Below are positions 1 to 8,778 of a stretch of 64,000 bases of DNA, one piece after another. The stretch covers positions 2,789,836 to 2,853,835 of the forward strand of contig NZ_CP065856.1 in assembly GCF_016065055.1 (NCBI RefSeq). The letters run 5' to 3'. Under the pieces are notes generated by a model. It was given only the letters and a program-made list of their open reading frames with translations, ran no database searches and was not told the DNA's origin. Made by a program: the position numbers and the translations under genes. Numbering within the stretch: position 1 is the stretch's first letter; the number at the start of each line of letters is the position of its first letter. This DNA comes from Halosimplex litoreum (GTDB lineage Archaea; Halobacteriota; Halobacteria; Halobacteriales; Haloarculaceae).

Positions 1-875
1 GCGTTGCGCGCCGAGAGCGACCCGCCGTCGGCCTCGAACGTCGGGACGTCGTTCAGGTCGATGCTGACGCCGATCCCCTCCGGTGAGCCCGGTACGGGCA
101 CGTCGCCGGGGTTGTGGACCCGCATGTGGAAGACGACGGTCGTCCGGTTCGCCGTCACCTCGCCCCAGGTGGCCCAGCCGCGTTCGATCTCGTAGCCGAC
201 GGTGAGACTCCCGGTCTCGCTCAGTCCGGTGCCTTCCAACAGCGAGTCGGACGCCTCGCCCGCGCCGACCGACCGCGTGTAGGTGCCGCTGGTCCGGTTG
301 GCCGAGGCCGACAGCGAGTCGATCACCGGCGTCGACTCCGTCAGCATCGTTCGGTTCCGGTGGACGTCGTAGGTCACCGGGAGCGGCGTATCGACGCGGA
401 GCGTCGCGTTGGCGTCGACGGCGACGGTCTCGTTGCTCCGGACGTATCTCACCCACCAGTCCGCCAGGCGGTCGTTCAGCACGTCCGTCCGCAACTGCTC
501 GGTGCTGTTGCCCCTCGGGACGGTGATGTTCGACTTCGTCCCCTCAGCGAGCAACACGTCGTTGAGAGAGATGTCGTAATCGGCGGTGACCGTGTCGCCG
601 AGCGAGACGCCGACGGGGTTCGGGTTGTTCACCCACACGGTCGTGACGATCTCCGTGCGCTCGTCGGTCACTTCCCCCCAGTCGCCGCGGTCGACCAGCC
701 CCGCGCTCGGCGCCCCGACGATGCCGAGCAGGTACAGCAGGACGAACAGCCCCACCAGCGCGCCCAGTCCGGTGGCGATCCTCCGCGGCCAGGTGCCGAC
801 GAGCGCGGCGAGTCGCGACCTCCAGCCCCCCTCCGCGCTCTCCGCTCCCGAACCCGCCGGACCAGCCTCTGACAT
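1..875 (-). CDS. LEA14-like (WHy domain) membrane-anchored protein, C-terminus outside window
   Basis: Reading on the minus strand from ATG at 875 gives about 291 residues with no stop before the window edge. After a short Gly/Ala/Ser-rich head there is one hydrophobic helix (about residues 38-55), so the bulk is probably outside the membrane. Two copies of a beta-rich domain follow. Each carries an Asn-Pro turn after a V-rich strand (VWVNNPNPVGVSL and MRVHNPGDVPVP), the pattern of LEA14/water-stress-and-hypersensitive-response domains. Many N-x-S/T sites are present. The role is unknown; LEA14-type domains are linked to desiccation or stress in other organisms. Nothing links it to the cox genes downstream on the same strand beyond proximity (about 105 nt gap). 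Confidence 0.7.
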   Translation of the reverse strand, partial: MSEAGPAGSGAESAEGGWRSRLAALVGTWPRRIATGLGALVGLFVLLYLLGIVGAPSAGLVDRGDWGEVTDERTEIVTTVWVNNPNPVGVSLGDTVTADYDISLNDVLLAEGTKSNITVPRGNSTEQLRTDVLNDRLADWWVRYVRSNETVAVDANATLRVDTPLPVTYDVHRNRTMLTESTPVIDSLSASANRTSGTYTRSVGAGEASDSLLEGTGLSETGSLTVGYEIERGWATWGEVTANRTTVVFHMRVHNPGDVPVPGSPEGIGVSIDLNDVPTFEADGGSLSARN

Positions 876-979
876 GACTGGACGGACAGATAGCGTCGAG
901 CGGATAAACGCTGGCGATCGGATCCGAACGGGTTCGGGCGGCGGTTCGACGGGCCCCCGGAGCGGCGACCGCGCGACCG

Positions 980-1261
980 CTACAGGATCGAGTAGGCCGC
1001 GGCGGTCGTCAGCGCGAGCGCGACGAACAGCCCGCCGAGGAACAGGTAGGTGACCGACCGGGGTTCCCACCGGAGGTGCATGTAGTAGGTCGCGACGAAC
1101 GTCGCCTTGACGAACGAGAGGACGAGGATGACGCCGAACGCCGTCCAGTAGGTCCCCGGTGCGTCGAAGTCGACCATGCCCGTCCGCTCGACGACCGCCT
1201 GCGTCGTCGACAGGCCCATCAGTACCACGAATATCGCCGTGTACAGTTTGAATCGTGCCAT
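980..1261 (-). CDS. Cytochrome c oxidase subunit IV (caa3-type small subunit)
   Basis: A 93-residue protein starting MARFKLYTAIFVVL with three hydrophobic segments (about 5-23, 36-58, 68-90) and the conserved stretch SFVKATFVATYYMHLRWEPR, the hallmark of prokaryotic COX4-type subunits. A longer open frame continues upstream, but the ATG at 1261 lies 2 nt past the coxAC stop codon and gives the family's usual length. It is the last gene of the coxB-coxAC-subunit IV operon. The subunit is a small membrane component of heme-copper oxidase without redox centres. Confidence 0.88.
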   Translation of the reverse strand: MARFKLYTAIFVVLMGLSTTQAVVERTGMVDFDAPGTYWTAFGVILVLSFVKATFVATYYMHLRWEPRSVTYLFLGGLFVALALTTAAAYSIL

Positions 1262-1263
1262 GA

Positions 1264-3873
1264 TTACAGGATGTAGAACAGCGGGAACAGGAACAGCCAG
1301 ACGATGTCGACGAAGTGCCAGTACAGCCCGAAGTACTCGATGCTGGAGTCGTCGTCGAGGTACGCGCCCCGCCAGGCCCGCGGGATCATGTACAGCAGCA
1401 TGATCAACCCGACGACGACGTGGGCGCCGTGGAGTCCGGTCGTCAGGTAGAACGTCGAGGAGGCGACGTTCGTCCCCACGTTCCAGCCGTTCGGGAACGC
1501 GTCCGTCGAGACGTGGAACAGGTGCTGCCACTCCAGGCCCTTGTTGATCAGGAAGCCGACGCCGAGCAACCAGGTCACCGAGAGGCTCGCGACCACGCCC
1601 CGTCTGGAGTTCCGGTGGGCGGCCACCAGCGAGAGCACGACTGCGAAACTGCTCGCCAGCAGCAGGTACGTGTTGACGAGCCCGGGGAACGTGACGTGCG
1701 CTTCGGGAACGAACTCGTGGTGCCAGTGGATCCAGCCGTTGGCGACCCGCAGGAACAGGTACGAGCCGATGAACCCGCCGAACAACACCACGTCGGAGGC
1801 GAGGAACGTCCACATCCCCAGCTTCATGTTCTCGACGCCGCCGAACGGCCACTGCTCGGCGACCGTCGGTTCGGGCACGTAGAACGACTCGCTGGCGAAG
1901 CCGACGAACCCGACGGCGCTCAGGAGACCCCCGACCGCGGTCAGTCCGAGATAGGCACCGCCGCTCTGGATCCCCGAGACGCCGAGGAAGGTGAGGAAGC
2001 CGGCGAAGCAGACGACGAACGGCCAGAAGCTCGCGTGGTCGGCGTGGGGCCCGCCGCCGTGAGCAGTCCCCGTGCCGGCCGCCGCCGGCGTCGCGGTCCC
2101 GGGGTCGCTCACGAGCCCCGTCCCGCCGGTGGCAGCGCCTTCGGTTCGGACGCCGCCGTCGGACCGGGGGTCCGACGAGGTCTCGCTCGCTTCACTCGCG
2201 AGACCGCCGTCCGTAGTCGTGCCGCCGTCAGTCGACGGGCTTCCCGCGGGCTCGTCGTCGCCGCTCCCGTCGGCGGTCAGTTCGGGCTCGTCGCGGAAGG
2301 AGAGCTTCCCGCCGCTGTAGCTGGGCTTCCCGGGGAAGTTCTCCAGCGGCGGCGGCGAGGAGACCACCCACTCGGCGGTGGTGGAGTACTCCCAGGGGTT
2401 CTCGCCGACTTCCTCGCCGGTCGCCAGGCTCACGAACAGGTTGTAGAACATGACGAGGAACGACGCCCCGAGTACGAACCCGCCGATCGAGGCGACCTGG
2501 TGCCAGCTCGTCAGCCCGGGCGCGTAGTCGAACACCCGACGGGGCGTCTCCCAGGCGACGAACAGCGGGAAGTAGAGGAGATTGAACCCGACGAAATAGA
2601 GGGCGAAGTGAACCTTCCCCAGAAACTCGTCGTACATCCGGCCGGTCATCTTCGGGAACCAGTAGTAGATGCCGGCGAACAGGCCGGTCGCGCCGCCGAC
2701 CATCACGTAGTGGAAGTGCGCGACGACCCAGTAGGTGCCCCGGAACTCGTAGTCGAGCACGACCGCGCCGAGGAAGACGCCCGTGATCCCGCCGACGATG
2801 AACAGGATCAGCGCACCGAGCGAGAAGAGGAAGGGAGTCGTAAAGCGGATACGGCCCTTGATCATCGTGTAGATCAGCGAGAAGACCATCAGGTCGAACG
2901 GCAGGGAGATGCCGATGGTCGTGATCATGAAGAGGGTCTTGATCTCCAGGTTGATCCCGGTCAGGAACATGTGGTGCATCCAGACGACGAAGCTCTGGAG
3001 CGCCACGAGCACCATCGCGAGGACGAACCACTTGCGACCGACGATGCGCTGGCCGGTGAACGTCTGGAAGCACTCGGCCATGATGCCCAGCGCCGGGAAG
3101 AAGACGATGTACACCTCCGGGTGGCCGAAGAACCAGAACAGGTGGGTCCACAGCAGGGTCCCGCCCTCCGCCGAGAAGTAGGTCACGCCGAACAGATGCT
3201 CGGCGGCGAGGATCATCAGCGCGGCCAGCAGGGCCGCGAAGGCGAAGAGCATCATCCACACCATCAGCAGGATCGACATCGAGAACATCGGGAGGTCGCG
3301 CATCCGCAGGCCCTCGGCGCGCATGCGGTACATCGTCGTCAGGAAGTTGACCGACCCCATCGTCACCGCGGCGATGAACATGATGAGCGCCAGCACGACC
3401 GTCGTGCCGCCGATGTTGGGCATGTAGGTCGGGAGATTCAGGGGGGCGTACATCGTCCAGCCGCCGTCGAACGTGCCGCCCTGGAAAAAGGAGGCGATAA
3501 ACAGGAGTCCCGAAAAGAGGTACGCCCAGTAGCTCATCGCGTTGAGCCGCGGGAAGGCTAGATCGTCGGCGCCGATCTGCAGGGGGACGAGGTAGTTGGC
3601 GAACCCGAAGGCGAAGGGTGAGATGAACCAGAAGACCATCAGCAGACCGTGGGCGGAGACGGCCTGGTTGTACGCGCCGGCGCTGAGGACGCTCGCGCCG
3701 GGGCTCCACAGCTGGACGCGCATCAGCATCGCCAGCACGCCGCCGAGGACGAGGAAGAAGAGGGCGGTGATCGTGTAGAGGATCCCGATGTCCTTGTGGT
3801 TGGTCGTGACGAACCAGCGCTTGACGGAACTCGTCGGCGGGAAGTCGTGGCCGCCGGCTTCGCCGTGGCTCAT
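1264..3873 (-). CDS. coxAC: Heme-copper oxidase subunit I-III fusion protein
   Basis: An 869-residue fusion. Residues 1-510 are subunit I: low-spin heme ligand His75 (VSAHGLLMVF), the CuB His251 with cross-linked Tyr255 (HPEVY), CuB His300-His301, and His386/His388 for high-spin heme and low-spin heme (AHFHYV). Residues about 525-610 are a Gly/Ser/Thr/Asp-rich linker. Residues about 612-869 are subunit III with the usual helices. It reduces oxygen to water and pumps protons in the cytoplasmic membrane. The start codon overlaps the coxB stop (ATGA), so the two are probably translationally coupled. The usual K-channel lysine seems replaced by Met329. I-III fusions are known in haloarchaea and Thermus, so the fusion is not an assembly artefact. 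Confidence 0.95.
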   Translation of the reverse strand: MSHGEAGGHDFPPTSSVKRWFVTTNHKDIGILYTITALFFLVLGGVLAMLMRVQLWSPGASVLSAGAYNQAVSAHGLLMVFWFISPFAFGFANYLVPLQIGADDLAFPRLNAMSYWAYLFSGLLFIASFFQGGTFDGGWTMYAPLNLPTYMPNIGGTTVVLALIMFIAAVTMGSVNFLTTMYRMRAEGLRMRDLPMFSMSILLMVWMMLFAFAALLAALMILAAEHLFGVTYFSAEGGTLLWTHLFWFFGHPEVYIVFFPALGIMAECFQTFTGQRIVGRKWFVLAMVLVALQSFVVWMHHMFLTGINLEIKTLFMITTIGISLPFDLMVFSLIYTMIKGRIRFTTPFLFSLGALILFIVGGITGVFLGAVVLDYEFRGTYWVVAHFHYVMVGGATGLFAGIYYWFPKMTGRMYDEFLGKVHFALYFVGFNLLYFPLFVAWETPRRVFDYAPGLTSWHQVASIGGFVLGASFLVMFYNLFVSLATGEEVGENPWEYSTTAEWVVSSPPPLENFPGKPSYSGGKLSFRDEPELTADGSGDDEPAGSPSTDGGTTTDGGLASEASETSSDPRSDGGVRTEGAATGGTGLVSDPGTATPAAAGTGTAHGGGPHADHASFWPFVVCFAGFLTFLGVSGIQSGGAYLGLTAVGGLLSAVGFVGFASESFYVPEPTVAEQWPFGGVENMKLGMWTFLASDVVLFGGFIGSYLFLRVANGWIHWHHEFVPEAHVTFPGLVNTYLLLASSFAVVLSLVAAHRNSRRGVVASLSVTWLLGVGFLINKGLEWQHLFHVSTDAFPNGWNVGTNVASSTFYLTTGLHGAHVVVGLIMLLYMIPRAWRGAYLDDDSSIEYFGLYWHFVDIVWLFLFPLFYIL

Positions 3874-4688
3874 CGCGCACCTCGCGCGCGTGCGGGAGTC
3901 AGCGCACCCATCGTCGCGGTACTCGCGGTTGCGTTGCTCGGGGCGGCGGTCCCGTTACTCGCCGCCGCGCTCGCGTTCGCCGGTTCGGTGGTCGCGTACC
4001 ACTCTTCGAAAGCGGATTCGTTCATCGCGACCACGTCGGCGGTCATGCCGGAGTGGCCCTCGCCGCATATCTCGTAGCAGTTGGCCTGATAGGTCCCGGG
4101 CTCTTCGGCGACGAACCAGGCGTTGGTCGTCTGCCCGGGGATCGCGTCGGCCTTCGCGCGCAACTCGGGTATGCCGAAGTTGTGGAACACGTCCCGCGAC
4201 GTCACCGAGAGGTCGATCACCGTGTCCGTCGGGACGCGGAGCGTGTCGGCCTGGGCGCCGTTGGGGTAGGTGAACTGCCAGCCGAAGCGGAACCCGTCGA
4301 CCGCCACCGTCATCACGTCACCCCCGTTCTGCTGGACCTCCGTCGGTTTCCCCTCGACGTACAACAGCGACGCGTACGTCCAGATCACGAGCGAGAGGAC
4401 GATGAACGCGCTGATCGCGAACGAGAGGAACAGCTTCTTGCCCTTGCCCCCGCCTTCGGGTAGTTCGCCGACTTCGGGACGGTCCACGTCGGGTGCCGGG
4501 TCCTCGTCCTCGCGATACCGGTACCTGTAGGCGTTGTACAGCGTGTACGAGATGACGACGACCCCGACCAGCGTCCCCAGTCCGAGGAAGGCGACGAAGA
4601 TGCTGTTGAACACCTCCGCCGGCGCTCGGATCCCGCTGGTCCCCGCCAGGACGGTGTCGCCGACCACCGCGTCACCAACATCTTCCAT
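3870..4688 (-). CDS. coxB: Cytochrome c oxidase subunit II (CuA)
   Basis: A 272-residue protein. Two transmembrane helices (about 27-52 and 86-110) are followed by the cupredoxin domain with CuA ligands His169 (DVFHNFGIPEL), Cys204, Cys208, His212 and Met215 (CYEICGEGHSGM). It accepts electrons, in haloarchaea probably from the blue copper protein halocyanin, and passes them to subunit I. The C-terminal 30 residues are Ala/Ser/Thr/Asn-rich with several N-x-S/T sites. It is the first gene of the cox operon and ends inside the coxAC start codon. A weak promoter-like AATAAG lies about 30 nt before the ATG, suggesting a leaderless transcript. Confidence 0.94.
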   Translation of the reverse strand: MEDVGDAVVGDTVLAGTSGIRAPAEVFNSIFVAFLGLGTLVGVVVISYTLYNAYRYRYREDEDPAPDVDRPEVGELPEGGGKGKKLFLSFAISAFIVLSLVIWTYASLLYVEGKPTEVQQNGGDVMTVAVDGFRFGWQFTYPNGAQADTLRVPTDTVIDLSVTSRDVFHNFGIPELRAKADAIPGQTTNAWFVAEEPGTYQANCYEICGEGHSGMTADVVAMNESAFEEWYATTEPANASAAASNGTAAPSNATASTATMGALTPARARGAR

Positions 4689-4823
4689 ATTCGATCACCA
4701 ACGACTCACCCGCTCTTATTGTTTGGGGACTGTTGACACGCACCGTTTTCAGTCGAACGAACCGGTTCGGGAGCTGCCATCTCAGCCGGGAGCTTTTTGC
4801 CCGCGCCAGTGGTATGTGCTATC

Positions 4824-5357
4824 ATGCCTGACACGCGTGAGCTGGACGAACAGGGGATCGAAGGGGAGGAGTTCGAGGACCCGACGGTGGTCGACGACGA
4901 GTTCGACCGGTTGTTCGGTATCGTCGCGGACGGCGTCGTCGGCGCGGCCGGGGGGCTCGTCGGAACGGCGCTGATGACGGTCGTCCTGCTCATCGGCGAG
5001 GGCTTCGGCGCGTTCACGCGGGCGTCGTTCGCGACCGTCACCGAGATGGTCGGTCTCGAAGGTCTGTTCCCGCCGGTGACGGCCGGCTACGTGCTGTTCG
5101 TCCTCGCGGGGATGTTCCCGTGGCCGCTGCTCTTCGCCTCGCTCAAGGACTACCTGCCGGGCGGTCGCGACCCCGTCCACGGGGTCTACTTCGGGACGGC
5201 GCTGTGGACCGGGTTCGTCTTCGCGTTCTACGACGGCTACGCCGGTCTCGCGCTCGTCGGCTACCTCGCCGTCACGCTCGTCGCTCACTGGGTCTACGGG
5301 ATCGGCCTCGGCGCCGTCTTCGAGTACCTCTCGACCCGGCCCGACACGCTCGTTTGA
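4824..5357 (+). CDS. Multi-helix membrane protein (DUF6789-like)
   Basis: A 177-residue protein with an acidic head and about four hydrophobic segments (around residues 35-58, 74-100, 115-135, 140-165). The ATG at 4824 was chosen over the in-frame TTG 27 nt upstream because a T-run box lies about 28 nt before the ATG. It is divergent from coxB across a 135-nt gap. Membrane proteins of this sort (DUF6789 in haloarchaea) often sit near respiratory genes, but no function is known. The family name is from memory of similar proteins, not from a search. Confidence 0.6.
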   Translation: MPDTRELDEQGIEGEEFEDPTVVDDEFDRLFGIVADGVVGAAGGLVGTALMTVVLLIGEGFGAFTRASFATVTEMVGLEGLFPPVTAGYVLFVLAGMFPWPLLFASLKDYLPGGRDPVHGVYFGTALWTGFVFAFYDGYAGLALVGYLAVTLVAHWVYGIGLGAVFEYLSTRPDTLV

Positions 5358-5442
5358 GCTTTCGAGCGTGTGCGGTCGGGATCGATGCGGACGCGCCGGC
5401 CGCGAAACCGTCGCTTTTGTCCCCCGGGTCCGTAGTTCTCCC

Positions 5443-5649
5443 ATGGACAGGGATCAGATCCTCGAACTCGTCGCGCACTACCTCGTCATCGTCGTCATCG
5501 TCACGGTCGTCCTCGGCGTCGTCCGTGCTGCCGTCGGCGAACTCGGGTTCTGGCTGGAGCTCGCCGTCGTCGTCGTCATCGTCGCGCTGTATCGCCCCGT
5601 GGTCAAGGCCATCGGCATGGAACCGAGCGCCTGGCAACGCGACGAGTGA
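5443..5649 (+). CDS. Small membrane protein, phosphate-starvation-inducible PsiE-like
   Basis: A 68-residue protein with two hydrophobic helices (about 11-28 and 36-53) separated by a short loop and followed by a basic/acidic tail. The ATG at 5443 follows a TTTTG box by about 28 nt, favouring it over the in-frame upstream GTG. The pattern resembles one half of PsiE-type four-helix proteins but is too short to assign. Function unknown. Confidence 0.5.
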   Translation: MDRDQILELVAHYLVIVVIVTVVLGVVRAAVGELGFWLELAVVVVIVALYRPVVKAIGMEPSAWQRDE

Positions 5650-6075
5650 CCGAGTCGGTCTGTGCCGGGACCGCTCGCCGCACTCGCGTGGATAGTACCT
5701 GCTCAGACTACTGGACTGCGCGTGAGCGCGCATCGCCCGTTCAGTCCACCAGGCCACACCGCAACCGTACCGCCCCCCACAGTACCGCAACCGTACCGCC
5801 CCCCACAGTACCGCAACCGTACCGCCCCGCACGGCACCGTACCCGTACTACAACCGTACCGCAACAGCGCCCGTCGCGGACGACTCCGAGTGTCCCCGGT
5901 CGATCCGCTCGGTTTCGTCGTTAGCTCTCCGTTCCATCGTCGAAACACCGCTAACAGTGGTTGTACACCCGATTCCGCCTCGGCCACCAGGAAGTGCTTC
6001 GTGACGGGGTATCCAGGCGAGGACACGGTGGGGCGGAAGGCCACGCTTAAGACGATTCCAGCCGCTGCCCTGTAC
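5650..6075. other. 426-nt intergenic region with short tandem repeats
   Basis: No protein-coding signal was found here. The region carries a three-copy 26-nt tandem repeat (5761-5838) and, near its end, a CTTAAG box at 6046-6051 that sits 25-30 nt before the next ATG and probably drives it. Confidence 0.5.
5761..5838. repeat. 26-nt tandem repeat, 3 copies
   Basis: The unit starting GCAACCGTACCGCCCCCCAC repeats at 5761, 5787 and 5813. Copies 1 and 2 are identical over 26 nt; the third has diverged. Partial CCGTACC/GTACCG units continue to about 5872, so the whole stretch is dense in the palindrome GTAC. There are no spacers, so it is not a CRISPR array. Confidence 0.85.
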
Positions 6076-6654
6076 ATGGATTACGAGCTCGCCATCGAGA
6101 ACACGCCGGACACGGTACCCGGTGGGACGGGCATCCTCCTGCTGCATCCGAGCACGGGCGAGACGGACCGGATCGACACGGAGTTTCTCAGCACCGACAC
6201 CGACGAGATGCTGGTCATCTCGACGCGGACGACCGCTCGCGAGGTGCGCCAGAAGCTCGAACACTACGAGGTCGACGAGGAGCGCGCGACGATCCTCGAC
6301 GCGCTGTCGGTCGAGCGCGGTTACACGCGCCGCCAGTCCGAGAACGTCAAGTACGTCTCTTCGCCCGACGACCTGGACGGGATCGTCGAGGAGACGCGGG
6401 TGTTCCTCGACTCGACCGAGGGCAAACGACGGGTCAGCCTCGACTCGGTGACGGAGATGGTGTACTACTCCGACGCCGAGCGGGCCGCCGAGGCCGTCGA
6501 CGCCATCCTCGACCTGCTCGAAGAACACGACGCGGTCGGGCTGTTCCATCTGGCCAAAGGTGTCCACGACGACGACGAACTGGCGGACTTCCGCGCGCGG
6601 TTCGACGGCGTGGTCGACCTCTCCGAGGACGGCTCGGTCGACACCGACTTCTGA
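6076..6654 (+). CDS. HTR-like / KaiC-related RecA-fold protein lacking a P-loop
   Basis: A 192-residue protein. The head (DYELAIENTPDTVPGGTGIL) and the alternating strand-helix pattern with LVISTRTTAREV, SVERGYTRR and VSLDSVTEMVYY resemble the KaiC/RadA-like proteins of haloarchaea often annotated HTR-like. No Walker A motif is visible, so ATP binding is doubtful. The ATG at 6076 was chosen because a CTTAAG box lies about 28 nt upstream and the long in-frame extension is low-complexity repeat DNA. The likely role is in signal transduction; the substrate is unknown. Confidence 0.6.
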   Translation: MDYELAIENTPDTVPGGTGILLLHPSTGETDRIDTEFLSTDTDEMLVISTRTTAREVRQKLEHYEVDEERATILDALSVERGYTRRQSENVKYVSSPDDLDGIVEETRVFLDSTEGKRRVSLDSVTEMVYYSDAERAAEAVDAILDLLEEHDAVGLFHLAKGVHDDDELADFRARFDGVVDLSEDGSVDTDF

Positions 6655-6714
6655 GCGGCGACCACCGGCCGGTTGCAGTTCTCGAAAATCGTCCACCCGT
6701 AGAGCTACGGCTCG

Positions 6715-8172
6715 TCAGTCGTCCGAACGGGTCGACCCGCCGCCCGAGGGACGGACGCGGTCGTAGCCGGCGCGGAGGCGGCCGGCGATCCAGCGCCGGT
6801 GGTAGACCGCTTCGCCGCCCGCCCAGCCGAGCGTGACGACCGCGGCGCCGAGGAACGCGACGAACGCCCAGGGGTTCATCCAGACGGGACGCACCCAGGG
6901 GGCGACGTGCGCCCACCGCTCGGCGAACCAGTCGACCTGACTCGAGATGGGCGTGCCGGCGAACGTGCTGTGGAGCCACGACGCGAAGGTCGCCCGTTCG
7001 GTCGCGCCGGGGGTGAGCGCGGCGCTGCCGTTCAGGCCGTAGGCGCCGCTGGCGTTCTGGTCGGCGATCGTGGGGCCGCCGGGCTCGTCGCCCAGATTGA
7101 CGCGCTCGGCCTCGTAGGTGCCCCACGGGGCGTAGTACTCCCAGACGACTTCGCCTTCGGGGGTGACCTCCATGACGCGGTGGTTGAGCGAGTCGGTGAC
7201 GAGCGTGTTGCCGTTGGGGAGCCGGTCGGCGTCGCGGGGCCAGTTGAGGTTGCCGTCGGCGCCGAGGTTCCAGGTGCGCTCCCAGGTGGCGTTGCGGCCC
7301 TCGCCGCCCGTGTGCTCGTACTCGACGACGCGGTCGTTCTCGCTGTCGGCGACGAGGATCGTCGGGCTCCCGTCCTCGCTCTCGATGTAGTCGGGGTTGT
7401 GTTGCTCGTAGACGACGCTGTGGTTGCCGGGCGTGCCCAGCGACAGGTCGACCTCCTTCGTCGAGCGGTTGATGACGACGACCTCGTCCATGTTGCGGGG
7501 CGAGGCCATGTACCGGCCGTCGTCGAGTTTGTCGACGTCGTTGACGTGGGTCCAGTCGCCGGTGTAGCTGCCGCTGCCGCCGCTGGCGTCCCCGCGGTCG
7601 TAGATGCGCTCGAAGCGGTACTCCCAGACCGTCTCGTCGGTCGTCCGGTTGTAGACGAAGATGCGGTCGTCGTTGGTTCCGGTCGTCTCGTTGTAGTTGC
7701 GCATGTTGGCGACGAGCAACTCGTCGCCGTCGATCAGGTCCACGTCGTGGGTGTCGTCGGCGTCGAGGCGTTCGGTCCAGACGCGGCTGTTGGTCGCGGG
7801 GTCGTACTTGAACACCGTCGTCCCGTCGCGGGTGACGCCGGTGACCAGCAGGGTGCCGTCGTCGATGGGGTCCACGTCGTAGAACCACGTCACGTCGTCC
7901 TGGGGTTGGTAGTTCCACTCCAGGTCGCCCTCGGGACCGACGCCGACGAGCCGCGCGGGCTTCTTGGAGCTGTTCTGGCCGCGCCCCTTGAAGCCCTGGA
8001 CGGCGATGACCGTGGTGCCGTTGGCGGGTTCGTCGATAGCGCCCCGCTGGAGCTCGACCGGTTCGTGCGTGAGCGCGGAGACGCCCGACGGGATCAGCAG
8101 TATCGCGACGAGAGCGACCACACAGAGACGGGCGACCAGCGGGCGCGTGAGTTCGGGTGTGTCCAGATCCAT
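6715..8172 (-). CDS. Arylsulfotransferase (ASST)-like beta-propeller membrane protein
   Basis: A 485-residue protein when started at ATG 8172 (MDLDTPELTRPLVARL). An N-terminal hydrophobic helix (about 13-33) acts as signal or anchor. About 340 residues of propeller blades follow, with recurring motifs such as GDLEWNYQP, RVWTERL, TVWEYRFE and NGNTLVTDSLNHRV. A C-terminal helix (about 433-455) ends in a short basic tail. The NHL-like blade and ASST-type WEY repeats point to the arylsulfotransferase superfamily, but the catalytic histidines were not placed with certainty, so sulfotransferase activity is not claimed. The protein would lie mainly outside the cell. Upstream in-frame codons lack a leader signature. 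Confidence 0.72.
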   Translation of the reverse strand: MDLDTPELTRPLVARLCVVALVAILLIPSGVSALTHEPVELQRGAIDEPANGTTVIAVQGFKGRGQNSSKKPARLVGVGPEGDLEWNYQPQDDVTWFYDVDPIDDGTLLVTGVTRDGTTVFKYDPATNSRVWTERLDADDTHDVDLIDGDELLVANMRNYNETTGTNDDRIFVYNRTTDETVWEYRFERIYDRGDASGGSGSYTGDWTHVNDVDKLDDGRYMASPRNMDEVVVINRSTKEVDLSLGTPGNHSVVYEQHNPDYIESEDGSPTILVADSENDRVVEYEHTGGEGRNATWERTWNLGADGNLNWPRDADRLPNGNTLVTDSLNHRVMEVTPEGEVVWEYYAPWGTYEAERVNLGDEPGGPTIADQNASGAYGLNGSAALTPGATERATFASWLHSTFAGTPISSQVDWFAERWAHVAPWVRPVWMNPWAFVAFLGAAVVTLGWAGGEAVYHRRWIAGRLRAGYDRVRPSGGGSTRSDD

Positions 8173-8483
8173 GCGACGACCCCCGGAGATGCCGTCCGGT
8201 TGTCGATTCTCACCCGTCTCTCGGTAATAACCGTACCGCTCTGGGACGGCCGAGGGAGCCGACCGCGGCCGGATCTCGATAGGTCCCGCGATGAACGACG
8301 TTCTCGATAGACGGAGCGTCGTTCTGTGATGTAGTACCACGTTCTGTGTGTCCGACACAGGGGGCGTACCAGACGCACTGCCGGGATCCGACTTCGACGC
8401 CGTCACGCCGGGATTCGTCGGGGTTTGCGTGCTACTACCAAATCACCAACCATTAAGGTCCAGTAATCGAAGGGATATACCGT
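8173..8483. other. 311-nt divergent promoter region
   Basis: This separates the propeller gene (minus) from the zinc-ribbon gene (plus). A 6-bp inverted repeat CTGTGT/ACACAG with a 5-nt spacer lies at 8344-8360 and could be an operator. ATTAAG at 8452-8457 is about 28 nt before the ATG at 8484, the expected position of a box A for a leaderless transcript. Nothing else was recognised. Confidence 0.45.
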
Positions 8484-8642
8484 ATGCCGGAATGCCAGAA
8501 CTGCGGTTCGTTCGTTACCGCAGACTACGCACGGGTGTTCACGCCCAACGGTGTCGAGTCGCCGCGCGTCTGTCCGCAGTGCGAGGACAAGATCCGCGAC
8601 GGGGCCGACGTCCGCGAGGCGCGCTCGACTCGTCGCGGCTAG
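8484..8642 (+). CDS. Small zinc-ribbon protein (DUF7563-like)
   Basis: A 52-residue protein with CQNCG near the N-terminus and CPQC in the second half, a two-knuckle zinc ribbon. It resembles the 49-residue protein at 13003-13152 (MPTCNHCG.. ARVFADE.. CPSC), so the two are paralogues. Such mini zinc-finger proteins are abundant in haloarchaea and mostly uncharacterised; some affect motility or biofilm. It has its own probable leaderless promoter (ATTAAG at 8452). Confidence 0.78.
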   Translation: MPECQNCGSFVTADYARVFTPNGVESPRVCPQCEDKIRDGADVREARSTRRG

Positions 8643-8778
8643 GGTCCTGCATCGTCGTGAATTATCGGGGGGAGGCGGCCTGGCGGGTTCGGGGGGACCC
8701 GCCCGGGCGCTGCCAGGACGCTTCTCCTGTCTCGGAGTTTCCGTCGAGCGACGGCCAGGAGCGCCCGCCGTGGGTCGG

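Noticed and set aside
1315-3561. Long plus-strand open frame opposite coxAC
   Set aside because: Antisense to a clear oxidase gene; the translated product is Glu/Arg/His-rich without domain pattern.
5761-5838. Tandem repeat considered as a CRISPR array
   Set aside because: Units are contiguous without unique spacers and there are no cas genes in the window.
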